Below are positions 26,385 through 43,000 of a stretch of 64,000 bases of DNA, piece after piece (position 1 is the stretch's first letter; each line of letters opens with the position of its first letter). The translations under genes and the position numbers were made by a program. The notes beneath the pieces are model-generated. The model was not told the DNA's origin and did not search any database. It saw nothing but the letters and a program-made list of their open reading frames with translations. Source of the stretch: Atrichornis clamosus. Lineage: Eukaryota > Chordata > Aves > Passeriformes > Menuridae. The stretch spans positions 1-64,000 of the forward strand of contig WBMZ01014173.1 of assembly GCA_013400975.1 (NCBI GenBank). Direction: 5' to 3'.

Positions 26385-26505
26385 TGTGCTAAGAAAAATT
26401 TCTTGGGTTTGTTTGGCTGCGGTACTGTTCACTCATGCCTTAAAAACACTGCACAGAAACTGGGATTGGGAGTCGGAGTACACATTGTTTATGTCTGCTT
26501 TAAAG
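26385..26505 (+). CDS. TMTC3: TMTC3 coding exon 8 (residues 400-440)
   Basis: Completes Ser400 and reads [20 protein letters not shown], then [20 protein letters not shown]. It holds the last membrane helix (about 404-418) and the [15 protein letters not shown] motif (425-439) that leads into the TPR domain in all TMTC proteins. The exon ends in phase 0 at AAG|GTACTG. Acceptor: a long T run then AATAG. Confidence 0.96.
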
Positions 26506-27119
26506 GTACTGTATTCTGTTTGGAAAGGACAATGGAAAGTTTCTGTCGCTGTTCTTAAGCTGCAGTGAAACATGATAAAAATGGACAAAAATGATGCTTA
26601 TTTTGGCACATTAATTTCTATATTGACAGTATTGACATCAACACTACTTAGTTGTTTTTGGGAATGCTTAAAAGCAGTGTCATGCACACATGAAAATTCT
26701 TGTGCAGAAAATAGATGATAATTTTTTTTGAGTCAAAGCAGTTGAATTTATTCTCTTGTCTGGATGAAAGCAGGATATATTTCTGTACAAAAATTTACAA
26801 AAAGTTTGATGCATAGAATAATTTCCTCAAAGTTCATATGGCATGATAAAACAGTTTGTAAAATACCCCGTAACAGTTACAATGAATTTTAAAATGTTTG
26901 GTATTTCTAGGGGCAAATAACTAAAATAAATGGATGCTGAGCAATAAGGTCAATGTAGTAATTCTGTATGTATTGTTTAGTTATACTTTACATATAGAAG
27001 CTTGATGAAATCTAATTTGCTGTGCATTTTTATGTCTCAAGGTATTGTTTAAGAGAAAATCAATTGTCATGCAATCTCAGCTTAATACCTTATGCTTTGG
27101 TATCTTCTTCTGGTTTTAG
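26506..27119 (+). other. TMTC3: TMTC3 intron 9
   Basis: Phase 0 GT-AG intron, AT-rich, acceptor TTCTTCTGGTTTTAG. Nothing else is seen. Confidence 0.9.
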
Positions 27120-27231
27120 GTAAATAAGAACAATGCAAAACTATGGAACAATGTGGGCCATGCATTGGAAAATGAAAAGAATTTTGAAAGAGCTCTACAG
27201 TTTTTCATACAGGCCACACAGGTGCAACCAG
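27120..27231 (+). CDS. TMTC3: TMTC3 coding exon 9 (residues 441-477 plus one base): first TPR
   Basis: Reads [20 protein letters not shown], then [17 protein letters not shown]. The W/LxxxG/AxxL...A...P spacing is a canonical tetratricopeptide repeat (about 446-479), expected in the ER lumen. Donor CCAG|GTAAAG at 27232, phase 1, confirmed by the Asp codon completed in the next exon. Confidence 0.95.
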
Positions 27232-30203
<2,972 letters not shown>

Positions 30204-30430
30204 GGGAGAATTACTTTTAAAAATGAACAAACCTCTGAAAGCTAAGGAAGCTTACCTCAGAGCTCTAGAACTAGACAGAACCAATGCAGACCTGTGGTAC
30301 AACTTGGCAATTGTTTACATTGAGCTGAAAGATCCAACAGAAGCCCTGAAGAATTTCAACCGAGCACTAGAACTCAACCCAACGCATAAACTGGCGTTAT
30401 TCAACTCAGCGCTGCTCATGCAGGAATCTG
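30204..30430 (+). CDS. TMTC3: TMTC3 coding exon 12 (residues 569-644 plus one base): TPRs
   Basis: Completes Arg569, then [60 protein letters not shown] and [15 protein letters not shown]. Contains about two full TPRs, the second ([13 protein letters not shown]...ALELNP) near-consensus. Donor TCTG|GTATGT at 30431, phase 1. Confidence 0.96.
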
Positions 30431-31932
30431 GTATGTTAATTGTCCCATATATAAATATGACATAGTTATATTTTTAAGTTCCATACTATTTAATTACTTT
30501 TTTTAATTAACTTTTGTTTTTGAAAAGAAGTACGTAGCATTGTCAAAAAAGAAACTGTTTATTCATAATAGCTTTAGTAATTTGTAGTGTATGGAATTTG
30601 TGCAAAGTGACATATACCTTAGCAGATCAGCATCTTTAATACAAGTGTTATTTTACGATATAATACCTTATAAATATAAAGAAGAGTGTTACACAAACAT
30701 CTTCAAAATTATGCATATATAATCATTAAAAATATTTAGTGAGATGTGTAATATTTATGTTTTGCATTTATAGTGATTGATTTTAATTATTGGCTCAAAA
30801 ACCTAGCTTACATATCTGGGCTTAAGTCTAGCTCTAGAAATACAAATGTTTTCATAGGTTCCTCTGTAATACTGCTAATAAGAATGAATTCAGTTGGATT
30901 GTCATGAGTTTACTTTTTCATATATATAGATCTGTGGGTAAGAGTGAGTCTTTAGTGAATTAAGGCTGTTGCAAATAGTATTTGACAAGTGAACTGGTAA
31001 GATTTGTTTCCCTTTTGTTGGGATGGTAAACTGCCCCTAAGAAATATAAAACTGAGTTGATTGGAGCTGAAGGCACTTGGTAATTTTCCATCTCTTCTCA
31101 CGTTATAAGTTAGGTAGTTCAAGACATGACTTGTTCCTTGTCTGTAGAAGTACAAGGAGCTTCAAACAAGCAGAAGAATTAACAATCTAGTATTCAGTTA
31201 TCCGTACTGGAAGGTTCAGCACTATTTCAGGAGGTGAGAGAGGGCAGATAAAAGCAGCTCCTCCATCTTTCAGTAAGTCTGTGTCTGGAATTCGTTACTA
31301 AAATATGTTCACTGGATTATTCAGTATAAAAGCATAGGTCACAAGCTCATCTAGCCTATCCTGGTATTATCAGATAAAATTGTTTTACTATATCATTTTT
31401 AATCTTTAATGCAAATTAAAGTATGGGGGTTACAGCTTTTATTGTTTTGCTCTTAGAAGATATCTTAGCCTGGCTGCATTAGAAGTCACCCTGTGTGATC
31501 TGTGTCTAAACTTTTTTCAATCTATCTTTAAAAAAATGAGATCTTCCACTCAAAGTTTGCCTCCGTAAGAGCAAGTATGTCAGAAGTAACGTCTGCTCTG
31601 CGTTCCATTAGCTCAACTAGGCATGAAAATGTCTTAAGCTTGTAGAGACACTTTTTGTATCTGTTATATCAAACCTAGATATCATTCAACAGCTAATAGA
31701 GTAGTGATCCTGACTTTGGCTACAAGTCAACTGTATGTAGTTTCATTCTATAAAGGTAGATGTCATTTACTTTTGCTGTTACACAGCAGTGATAAAAAAT
31801 AGCATTTTAAACCCTTTCACTTTTACAGTTGCATTTTAATTTGTATAAAGATTAGCATTTTACAGTCTATAAACCCTTCAGAATAAAGGCTTCAGAATAA
31901 ATCTAGAATTAAATGCATTTTCTGTCAATTAG
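30431..31932 (+). other. TMTC3: TMTC3 intron 13
   Basis: Phase 1 GT-AG intron ending GCATTTTCTGTCAATTAG. It is AT-rich; I recognise no repeat or gene. Confidence 0.9.
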
Positions 31933-32747
31933 GTGATGCTCGGCTTAGACCTGAAGCTAAACAAAGACTGTTACATTATGTGAAAGAAGAACCACAGGAT
32001 GCAAATGGATACTTCAATTTAGGTATGCTGGCAATGGATGACAAAAAAGATATGGAAGCAGAGGCATGGATGAAGAAAGCCATAAGGTTACAGCCAAACT
32101 TCCGAAGTGCTTTGTTCAATTTGGCCCTGCTTTATTCTCAGACAGCAAAAGAATTGATGGCTTTGCCTGTCTTGGAAGACCTACTGAGATACTACCCTGA
32201 TCATACCAAAGGTCTGATTTTGAAAGGAGATATCCTTATGAACCAGAAGAAGGATATTGTTGGAGCAAAAATGTGTTTTGAAAAGATTTTGGAACTGGAT
32301 CCCAACAATGTACAAGGAAAACATAATCTTTGCGTGGTTTATTTTGAAGAAAGAGATTTGATAAAGGCAGAAAAATGTCTGGTTGAAACGCTAGCACTGG
32401 CACCTCATGAAGAGTACATTCAGCGTCATCTAAACATAGTCAGAAGTAAAATTGCATCACTCGGTGCTATGGAACAGTCATCACTTCCATCAGATGGGAC
32501 TGCAGCTGCAGAAGGAAAAAAAAATTCATTTCAGAATTTGAAAGAAGTGAAAAATGAGAAGACGACCACCCAATCAACAGTTGATAACAAAAAAGAGCAC
32601 TCAAAAAATAAGAAATCAACAGAGAAAAGCAGTGTGGACAAAGAGACTCCCAAAAAATCTACAAAAGAAATTAAAGACATTGAGAAAAAGAGAGTTGCTG
32701 CTTTGAAAAGACTAGAAGAAATTGAACGTATATTAAATGGTGAATAG
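31933..32747 (+). CDS. TMTC3: TMTC3 terminal coding exon (residues 645-915 and stop)
   Basis: Begins by completing Gly645 ([20 protein letters not shown]), runs through about four more TPRs (roughly 668-820, including [34 protein letters not shown] and [18 protein letters not shown]) and then a 90-residue Lys/Ser/Glu-rich, probably disordered tail. It closes with a charged amphipathic helix, [19 protein letters not shown], and NGE before TAG at 32745-32747. The tail is the least conserved part of the protein, while the last 20 residues match mammals as recalled. The GTG at 31980 is an internal Val codon, not a start. Confidence 0.97.
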
Positions 32748-34100
32748 TCTTTATCGTGTCACAAAAAGTTAAAGGGAGAATACTATTTTTAATTATTGTT
32801 TAATTTGTGAGCCAACTGGAAGGTGTTCTCAGTGCTTTGAAAATAGAAATAATGTTGACTGCATATCACTTGCCAAGCAGCAAAAGGCATTACAGTGCTC
32901 TATATGAGAAAACCACAACTTTTAAATACGATGGAGGGATGTGTAGGAATCAAAGGGTAAAGAGTTGAGAATAATCTTCAATGCAGAATCCCTAATAGTG
33001 AGAAAATAACACTCATAAAAATCGCTGGTAGTCAGGGATATTAAGTAATGCTACTTTCAAAGACTCAGTGGGAGAACTGAATGAAGAATTACTGGGATAA
33101 GCCAGACACTGCTTCTTTCCTCCATACAAATCTGTTTGTATTGTCATTATCTACGTTTTAGTTTACACATGATCAGATAGAATTTTTGTTAGACCTCTGT
33201 TATACAAGAAAAACAGTTTTTCTTTGCATTATTTGTTTCCAGAACTTAACAAAGTCATCAAAATGCTACTGAATGTGGTATAGGAGGATACAACAACACA
33301 CTAAAATGTTCAATTGCATTCTAAATATGGAATGGTGTAATAACTTTTAGATGTTCTTTACTTACAATGCTAATGGTTTGTACTCTTTTCCTGGATAAGA
33401 AGTCCTATGGTGCTCTTAAGATTTTTAGAATATGCTTTTTCTTTTAAAGGAAATGTGTGGTTTTTCTTCACCTTCAATCATCTGATTGTTTTTAAAAATT
33501 ACATTAAAAAGAGTGGTTTTGTCACTTCTTCCCCAGTTCATTGAATGCTGATAAATGCACTTTGGTACAGTAACCAGTATGCTATGCAGTAGTCCTTGTT
33601 GACTTTGTATCAATGGCTGTGGATTGACTCCTTGGTGTAGTAAATTCTTCCTTGTTTATAGCAATCTGGTTTTACTATTTCTGTCATTGAAACAGTATTT
33701 CTATTCTCATGACTTTTTTCAACACTCATATAAGCAATGTTTGCTGAAGGCAGTGTGATAATAATTAAGCCACTGAATTTAGTCAGGTTTAACACAAGAC
33801 AATGTTGGTAGTATCCTTTCAAATACTAAGTTCTGTTGTTTTCATATTTTGTCTTGGGTGTGTGGTTTTTATTAAATATTTATTTTGACTACTAAAAATT
33901 CCCATTTACACTTTTTCTCCAGTGCATCATTTTAATTTCTTACATAAAATGAAAATATTTGCAACTTCAGTATTGCTTTTATCCTTGTGCAATGCATATA
34001 TTTTTGTTTCAATATACTACCGATTACCTAAACCTGATGTTTTCCTTAATTCTGAGAAAAAAATGTGTGAGAGCTGGATTCAGTAATAATTTTCGTTAGT
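32748..34100 (+). other. TMTC3: TMTC3 3'UTR (end uncertain)
   Basis: AT-rich sequence without open frames of interest follows the stop codon. The first reasonable polyadenylation signals are ATTAAA at 33871-33876 and ATTAAA at 34102-34107. Canonical AATAAA occurs much later (36752, 36900, 37000, 37409). Mammalian TMTC3 has a long 3'UTR, so the transcript could extend to one of these. The end given is a minimum guess. Confidence 0.45.
33871..33876 (+). terminator. TMTC3: Candidate polyadenylation signal ATTAAA
   Basis: The hexamer ATTAAA is the commonest variant signal. It sits about 1.1 kb after the stop codon next to T-rich sequence (TGTGTGGTTTTTATTAAATA). The GT-rich element is upstream rather than downstream, which weakens it. 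Confidence 0.25.
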
Positions 34101-37100
34101 CATTAAATCTAGCTCTTACTCTTCATGTTTTGTCTTATTTCATAATGTGGAAGTATTTCTTAACAACTCTACTGTTCAGACTTAATCCTTTCCGTACCTG
34201 CTCAACTTCCTGCCTCAGGCAGTAATCCAGCTGTAAGATGTAATAATTATCTCTGTAGGAGGGATCTTAAATGGGTAAATGGCTTCCTTGCACAAACATT
34301 TTCTTTATTATGTATCATTCTTAATGTTAGCACAATTGCTTGCATGGTAATAACTTGGGGGGGCAAGGGGAATATAAAAAACATGATTTACAAGTGGCTG
34401 ACAGGAACAGGTATGTGACGTGCAGTTGTTCTTCATACCAAAAAAAAATTCAACTGCTACTTGTAGAAGGTGCTCACAGGAATCTGTTGACCACACCTTG
34501 AAAATCACTTGGCCATGACTAACTCAGATCCTTGTACCTAAAATACCTGCTTGTTGACATTTATAGAAACTTTTACTTGCATATTAAGTCTTCCTCCAAA
34601 CCTTTGTTTTCAAAAAGGATTAGCCATTGTTCTGTGCAAAATGAAGAAACATTCATTTGAAAATGGCAGGAACTAAGTATTATGAAATGGTTCTTTCTGA
34701 TAAGGTCAGGATTCTCCTCTGTTCTGTATTAAAGAGTCCCTAGTACTGCCATTGCCACACCACTTTTATTTGGTCTGTTAATTGAAAAGGGGAGGAAAGG
34801 CAGGCTCTCGATCTCTGCATTTGAGCTTCTGTCATGTCTCATCTTGGCTGTCCTAGTAGCTCTTTAGGGACTATCAAGCACTGTTAGATTTATTGACACT
34901 AAGAAGTGCCATCAGGTTTCACTAATACGCAAGAACTAGGAATTTCTAAGAGTGGGACAGGCTAACTAACGTAATTTGTAGCCCTCTAATCATGCAGTAC
35001 AGTTGCTGTGTTTGCTGAAAAAAGGGAAGATACGTCTTATATCATCTTTGCATACATACACAAAATTATTCCAACTTGCGCATAGAGCTGCAGGGTAAGC
35101 ATTTTAAGTGTTGCATATATTTGTGCCTGTAATTTCAGTACAGACTCATGCATTTGTCAGATTATTTTTTGGATCTTTTGCAGGTGAGTATATGCATAGA
35201 GGGAGACTCAAATATACAGACTAATTGGATATGTATGCATATAAATGGGGACACTTGGATTCTTAGAAGTAGTACAGTTGCAGAGGGACAACATGCCATT
35301 GTAGACTAACCTTTGAATATAGAATTTCCTTGTCATTTCCACATGAAACTACTTAGGATTTAGTTGCAAAAACTCTTTATTTTCAAAAATATTCTTTGCA
35401 TTACAACCAGTTAAATACATGATCAATCAGATCTCATTTTTTTAATCTGAACTGTCAGGGAAATAGTCTAGTGTTGTGAAGATTAAGAAATGTTTTCCTA
35501 CAAACAGGCATGCAAAGTAATTGGAATAGAAATCCCTTTCAATGTGCGGTGCAGTTTGTACCTTGATTAGCCAATAGTGAAATAGAGAAAGTAAAGCTAG
35601 AGCAAACACACAGGAAGAGGTGTGAAAGGAGGGCCTGGGAATAGGCAACCTCATGTTTAATGGGACTTCAGAGCAAAGCACTGACCTGTGAGAAATGTCA
35701 ATATTCTGTAAGAGGAGTAAGCCCTCAGAAAGGAACAACTCCTGAAACTTTAGCACTGTGCACAGAGGTTGTCCAGCTCAACATCTCAGCAGCTTTGCCT
35801 TCTTGACAGCTGTTGGGCAATCCAAGAGCAAGGGGCACTGAGCGCAGCTCTTCGGGCATCTGCCGCTTGGTTGTCAGAGGAGGCTTTTGCGAGACCTAGC
35901 TGTGCCTTGTAGATTAAGTACCTTCTACTAGGGTATGGACCTTTGGGCTGAACATGCAGGCTTCTGTGTTTTCCTGAAGTTTCTTTTGGAAAGACTCAAT
36001 GAAGATCAAAACAATTCTGGGAAGTTACCAGCTCAGACTCTTGCAAACTTTCCATTGCACAAAAGCTCTAGGAAGGGTCACAGTTTGGGTGAGTGTACAT
36101 GACTGGGCTTTTCCTTGCAAGTTCTCTAATTCACGTCTGCCTGGTACAATGTCTGGCACTGCAGCAGAATGTGCTGCTCCAGGAAAGTCCTGCTTCTGCT
36201 ACTGCCATGTAACCAAAACTATGCAGTCTAGAAATCCTGCTTTGCTTAGACAGAAAGCTTGAGAATGGAAAGCCTGGAAGACACCTTCCACCGATCCTTT
36301 GGCTCACTTTATCGCCATACAAAAATATAACAAGCACTGTGTAGTGTTTCAACTGAGCAAGAAGAACCTGTCCCCCAAACCTCCAACACAGCTTACGAAA
36401 AGGTAAGACATTCCTGCTTGAAGTGAAAAGAACATAGCTTAGTATGTTATATACATTACAATGGTACTTTTTTAAAAAATAATCCTAGATAGATACCACA
36501 TTACTTTTATAGCACTGAGTCGTAGTGCAGCTAATATTAGAAAAACTTAAAAACTGCTTTCTGTAGTGCTTGACTACAATCTACTGATTCTGCATGTGGG
36601 ATATGTCTTTTGCAAACAGCCAGAAGAAATCACATACACACATCTACTAACAGAAAGTAACAATGACAAAACCAAAGCAAAACAGGAAAAGAAAAAACCC
36701 AAACAAAAAAATCACAGAACTTTCTGCATAATTATCCTGATATGGGAACATAATAAACTATATAACTTTCTTGGGCTAGAAAATCATCCTAGAAAAACAC
36801 GTTTAACCTTCTCTGGCACAGTCATAATTTAAAAGATTGCTGGAAAGAGTATTGGACTTTATGGATACCATTTACTCTGAACTAAGGAATTTGGTTTAGA
36901 ATAAAATATTAATATAATGTTACTACTCCAGCATAAGGCAAATAACTGTTAGCTGCTACATCTTTACCAGGATAAGAAAGACACTAGCGAAACAAAGGAA
37001 ATAAAAAGTCCCTGTTCAACTTGGGTCTTCACCAGTGCTTACAGAACTGTAAATGTCTTTTCTAAATATCCATACAGAGGCATTAACTTTACAGCAAGTT

Positions 37101-40100
37101 TAGGGGTTACGTGCTTGCATGGGTGAGCTCTATCTTTTGTGGTTTGGACAGAATCAAAGAAATGAAATGAAATTGGTGGGGTTTTGCATGCCAGACTACA
37201 CCTTGGCGTTGTGGAAAAATGTTTATGTCCTTGCCAAAACCTTAGTTATTAGTAGATCACTGTAGAAGGCAAGTCAGTGTATTTGATACAGTTTTGGAGG
37301 GTGATACAAGATTTATATGAGGCTATGAACTCTGTTACTTTTCTACGCAGTAACTGTAGTCAGTGTGAAACCTTGAAGGATTCCACAGAGAGTAGGAGAC
37401 AGCACTAGAATAAAGCACATTGTTCTGATATCCTACATCTATTTAGCATATATGCTTGTTCCTTACATGTAATTATCAGGGTGTTGTTTTTTTATATCGG
37501 CATAGCAAGGTATTTTTAATTATATGGGTATTCATCCAGGCACAATTGAGACTAGGTGGAGGAGGAAAATGCAACAATTACAGGATGTCTTTCCAAAAGT
37601 AGAAGCCATAAATCTTGATTTTTAAAATACCATCTTGAACATGCACTCACCTTTATTTCATTTGCAGTTGTTAACCCAGCCCTGCACTTGTGCGTGAGCC
37701 ATCATCGGGCACAATCTGTAGCACCAACTCCCCAGTACTGGGAGCTCGTGACAACGGTGCTGACAGAATGGGGATTAGTTGTTATCGCCTCTCAGCCTCA
37801 AGCTGAATAGTCAAGGTTTGCTTGTTTGTTTGGGTGCACTGCTCGTTTCGGCTACAAGAATATCAGACTTTATGAATGATTGCAAGATACAGTAATTGTT
37901 GATAAAAGAAGCTTAAAGGGAGCTTCTGAATACCTTTTCTATCCCTTGAACAAGTTGTAAACGGGTCCGGAATGCTGGGGTTTCTTCAACTCTGTGCATA
38001 TACATTTATCAATTTTCCAGTATAAATAGCTGCAAACAAATAACAATGGAAAGGTATGTGAAAGCTTAAATCTCATGAAATTCAAATACTGGGCAAAAAC
38101 AAAAGAAGCTGAATTCTGTAGTGTTTCTTTAGATGTTTTTATATGAGAGTGTTTTCATGAAGTTACAGAATGATCTGTAATGCTGAGTATTATTTGTATG
38201 TCACACTGTTTTTCTGCCCCTTACTTGGGTGAATATAGTAAAGGTTTTAGTACAAATATTTAAGTTTAAATTTACCTTCCCAAGCATAATCCTTCAGATG
38301 CTTTAACAGATATTGCAAATGAGCCAATTTGTATATTCATGAAAATTAAAAAGCATAATTAAGTTTGGGGAGTTTTTTCCTTCTGATCAATATACATGAA
38401 AGCTTTTATATTTGAACAAAAAATATATGTATTGCACAAGGATAAAAGCACCACTGAAATTAGAAATATGAATAAGGATTTTTCAAAGATTTTCCAGTTA
38501 TCTGCAGTGGTTTATCTTGTGCCAAAAAGGAACCTTCTTTCCACTGACTTCCTTTATATTTTGATTATTTTACTGACTGTAATACTTCTTCCCCTGAATT
38601 ACAGCTTTTTTTAAAAATTTAGTGTAAAACTGACAGATGATCCTTTAGCTTACAAACACAAGACGTACTGTGACTGTAGGAAAACCACATAAAACAGAAA
38701 GCAACTAAAATGCAGGAAAGCAAGTAGAGGGGTTTATTTTAAAAATAAATAACAAAATAAGCATTTTTATCTTAGGATGTTTCATGTCTGTGTATCTTAA
38801 GAGCCTTCTGGCTGATGAGATAAAGCAAACTTTAACTCATCAATTACTGACAATCTCAACTTCAGTGTCAAATGGTTGTTTTTACTACTGTACTGTTCCT
38901 TCTTCAGCTTCAGATGAACTTACATAAAGAGATTGGTGGTGAGATTGATTCTCAGTAGCACAGTCTCAGTATTGTTTTTAATATCATTAAGTTCTCTTTT
39001 CCTTTGTTCTCTTGTCTTTTGTTGTTTCTGTGGCATGTTTCCTTTCTCACGCTGCCAGCATTCCAGGACAGAAGGCTGAAAAGAGGCTCTAACTGAAGGT
39101 TTAAAGTCCTTATATATAACTAATAAGCATCTTCAGTGTTCTGTTCTTTTCTTCTGATTACATGCATGTGAATAAGGTATATACATATATAAATTGCATA
39201 TGTAAGTCTTTGCTGAAAAACTGGAGCACGATTATTTTGACATCCACTCTGAAAAGTGCTCATTTCACTCTATTATTCGAAACTATTCTTAGTGTTATTT
39301 GGAACAGCAGTGCAGAAAAATGCCTACAGGGACTGATGGCCAGGTAACTGTTTCAGGTTATTATCCATTGTGAGGCAGCTGCATAAATCAGACAAATGAC
39401 CAGGTAAGAGTAGAGACTTACATAGAAAATGGATATAGTTGTATAATATGTAGGGCATAACACCATGTGACTGAATTTTGCTCTTGTGTCTTGTGATTGG
39501 GTTTCTTTTGCTTGTGATCTGGCAAGGTGTTGAGAAGGTGGGAGTTTCTGCTTCCAGGGACAGCAACTGTTCAAACTGTTGTTATCTGCTGTTCATTAGT
39601 GCTTCAGAGGTGAATGAAGGCTGTTATCTTTGTACTTGACCTCTTGGTAAGTGTCTCATTAAAACATGAAGCAGAAGGTTCAGTCAATAGGCTAAACTAG
39701 AAGAAGATTTCCAGATGATCATGATTGTATTAATCTACAGATAAGGACGAAATTAGCTAGAATTGTTCTTTATTTTTGTCCTGCATTACAGAATGTCTTC
39801 CTCATAGTGCTACTTTGGTATGCCTTAGGCCAGTAACGATAAATCTTAAGCAACAATCCAGCCCATGTTCTATATGTGACAGGAGAAATTGCAGTGCTCT
39901 AAATAACACCACCGGAAGATGTGGCTTCTGACCTGAGAAGCTTGTCATCGTGGAAGAATGTGATGATCTAAACTAGGAAATAAAAAAAAAATGGCATTTT
40001 CATTGTATATTTGGGACTAGAGAAAGAACATCTAGGGTCTTAAGAAGCTTCTTAATTCTACTGAAATATGACAGTCTTCACAATATTGTTTGTTAACCTT

Positions 40101-43000
40101 CCTCCAAGGTTTTGTTCTGTGATTTTCTTCTTAAGAATGTATTCCTTTTCTGCAACTGCATAATAAAAGAAAAAATACTCATTTTCTTTTAAATGTTACT
40201 GTCAAATCCCATATCAAATTTAATTTTAATTCAAGGTGATTATGCATAGATTCTGAAGAACCTATACATAGAATTACACAAATAACGAAAGTGCTGTCAA
40301 GACCATCCTTGCAATATTGCAGGTACAACATGAGTATAGAGGGTTAAGAGAAATAATAAAAAATATTATTTTTGAGCACAGAGATACTACCAGTATGTCA
40401 AGACCTGTTTACCCCACAGATTACTGGGTGCTTGAGTCTACACTAGATGAATATCACTTCCAGCTTGCTTTACACTTTTTCTAAGTGTTCACTTTCAGAT
40501 ACTGAAAGTGGGTTACATAGACTGGTTTCATTTGGTGTAGTCGGTCTGAGAGGGAATTCTGCTGTGTGTCTGAGGGAGCTGGGGGCTGTAGCATATGATG
40601 GGGAAAGAGAGGCTGAAGCAGCTGATCTGCTTTTGCCTGACAGGACTATAGGGACTTCTTATTGCCATCTTCAACTCTGTGAAGGTATTTGCACAGAAGC
40701 AGATAATGCGAAAGGTAATGAACACAAGCTGCAGCAGGGGAAATTCTAATTAAATGCAAGAAAATAATTGTTCTCATCATTTCCATTTGCAGATGATCCT
40801 ACTCTTCAGAGGCACATCACCCCATTGTCATATTGCCTGCTTCAGGCTCTTCAGCAGTGATGTCCTGGTGAGTACAGGACTGTGCTGGCCAACCTCTTCA
40901 GCAGAGCCAGACTGAGACGTTTTGCATGACAGGTACCACTGGGACTAACTCCAGGCATACGTGCTACAATTCAAATATGTACAGAGAAGGATAAGAGCAA
41001 CTAAATTAGTGCAAAGGCATCACAAATTCATGCATTACTTATGCAGGGATTTTCCAGGGAAGAATCACGTAATTTACAGTAAAAGTGAACAGGAAGTGGC
41101 ATTTCTTTTTTTCTCTTAATACCAAGCTGAATGACTTAAATGGATGAAATTTTGTTGGTGAAATAATACCTTCATGGAACACATAATTAAATTTTGTTGT
41201 TTATTGCAAGATGTTGTGGTTGCTGAGGTATAAAAGATCCCAAGAACCAAAATAGCTACATTCATGAAAGGGAGGATCTGTGAAATGCCATGCAGCTTTT
41301 GATTTAATAAGGTACTTGTATGCAAGCTCACAAAACCTGGTAGGACATTACAAGAGAAGAATCTACTATGCCTGGTTCCAAAACTTGTTCCTAAACTCTT
41401 CCCCTAGCCATTTGGCAGTAGAAACAGTCAGAGACTACATAGCAAGCTCAATGGATTCTTGGTCTGACCTATGCCATAAAAAAATTTTATTCTGAACTTC
41501 AAAATCATTAGAGGAAAAAAAGAACAAAGGTTTTGCTTAGAGTAACATAGAATAAGCAATTCTCTATTGTAACCCAGCTTTGGCTATATAAATATAGATG
41601 AAGGTCTTGTCTGTAATGTTTTTGGACAGAGAAATGTTTGGGGAACTTTGACTTTACAGATACAGACTGGGGAAAAATGCTACGGATATGTTATGACCTG
41701 GATATTTGTGTGCATGCTAAACAGCCAGTTTTTAATTATATAGGTTGTGAACCTGCAGAAGATGGCATTAATTAAAGTGAGTTTTGATAAAAAATTGAGT
41801 ATTTATGAGGTTACGGTTGTAAAATACCCTAGCAAGCCAAAACCAGGTTTTCATTAAAAATTTTTAAAAATTTAAAAAGGAATAAATGGTTTCATTTAAA
41901 ATTAAATGGAATTAAATGTCTGTTATCCATGTCTGATTCTCCAAAAGGTAGGTTTTATGTGCATATATACTAAGACAGTTAAAAGGACCACAGAGAAAGG
42001 TGGAAGTAAAATACCACAAAATTCTCAATCTATGAAGATGCTGTTCTGTAGTTGATTTAACAGACAAATAAAACACTTGATATGATCTTTCTGAACTTCA
42101 GCTGAGGGCAAAATTATAGTTAAACTATAAATGACAAGAATTAATGGAATTATTGGAGGATGGATAAAAGCTTTCCAACAGGGAAAGAGCAGCAGAGATC
42201 TGCAATATCTGGTAGCACAGTAGTTACTAGCAATGTTCCTGAAATAACTTGGCACTGAACTTCTTTAATAATGTCAGTCATGGCTCTGGTAGAAATACAG
42301 TAAAAATACTGATTGTATTTGTTGACAATGTTTGGTATTGTATAAAAATCTCTTGCTACAACTGGATTAGTAGAAATGGGATGAAATTCAATAGTAGGTA
42401 ATATAAAGTGTTGCACCCTTCCCCTAAAGGGGAGGTCATCACAACCCTGTTACTGGTATCACACTTCAGTTGAAAGCTAGAAGTTTGCAAAGGTGGAAAT
42501 GTACTTGGCTGTCCTATAGCAGCAGGATTATAAATAAGTGAATTAATTTAGCCAGAAATTGATATGACTGTGGTGAAGAGGTAAGTCCTGTAGAAATAAA
42601 GATGCTGGTGATGCTTATCTGGAATACTTGCTTAGTTTTGATTGCCTATGTCCAAGATCCATAAATTCAAACTAAAACAATTACACAAAATCTCTGCTGG
42701 GTGAATAAGTAAAGCAGGAGGATTTTTTTATGGAAAGAACCATAGCTAGTTATCTGAGGCTAAACAAGTCAAAAGGGCATGTCTTTGTTAAGATAATCAG
42801 TAGGAGGATAAAAACTGGAAGAAATAGTACCATTTAGGCTAAGAGCCAATGTTTGTACAAGAACAAAATGGGAGAAAACAATTATAAATACACTCAGGCT
42901 GGAAATGAGGCAAAAGGTCCAGTCTACTGGAGCAATATATTTTGGGACTATCTTTTAAGGAGGATGGTGAAGGGAGAAAAAAAGTTATTTTGAGCTAAGA
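34101..43000. other. Intergenic or distal 3'UTR sequence, no gene recognised
   Basis: Mostly AT-rich. Slightly GC-richer, non-coding-looking stretches occur at about 35780-36380, 37670-37810 and 40530-40740. Open frames of up to 104 codons (35442-35756 minus, 40447-40749 plus) have no domain I recognise. An A/C-rich simple stretch lies at 36660-36715. No CR1 tail or tRNA was found. Confidence 0.6.
37409..37414 (+). terminator. TMTC3: Candidate distal polyadenylation signal AATAAA
   Basis: AATAAA followed by GCACATTGTTCTGATATCC has a weak T/G-rich downstream element. It would give a 4.7-kb 3'UTR. It is one of four canonical hexamers between 36.7 and 37.5 kb, and the choice among them is arbitrary without transcripts. 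Confidence 0.15.

Noticed and set aside
31980..32747. 255-codon frame starting at GTG 31980 as a separate gene
   Set aside because: The frame continues upstream to the splice acceptor at 31932, and the GTG is Val661 of TMTC3.
35442..35756. 104-codon minus-strand frame
   Set aside because: Hydrophobic but without a domain or gene context; length is within chance expectation for 64 kb in six frames.
40447..40749. 100-codon plus-strand frame in intergenic DNA
   Set aside because: No recognisable motif, no splice or promoter context, and another frame is open on the opposite strand; consistent with chance in a slightly GC-richer stretch.
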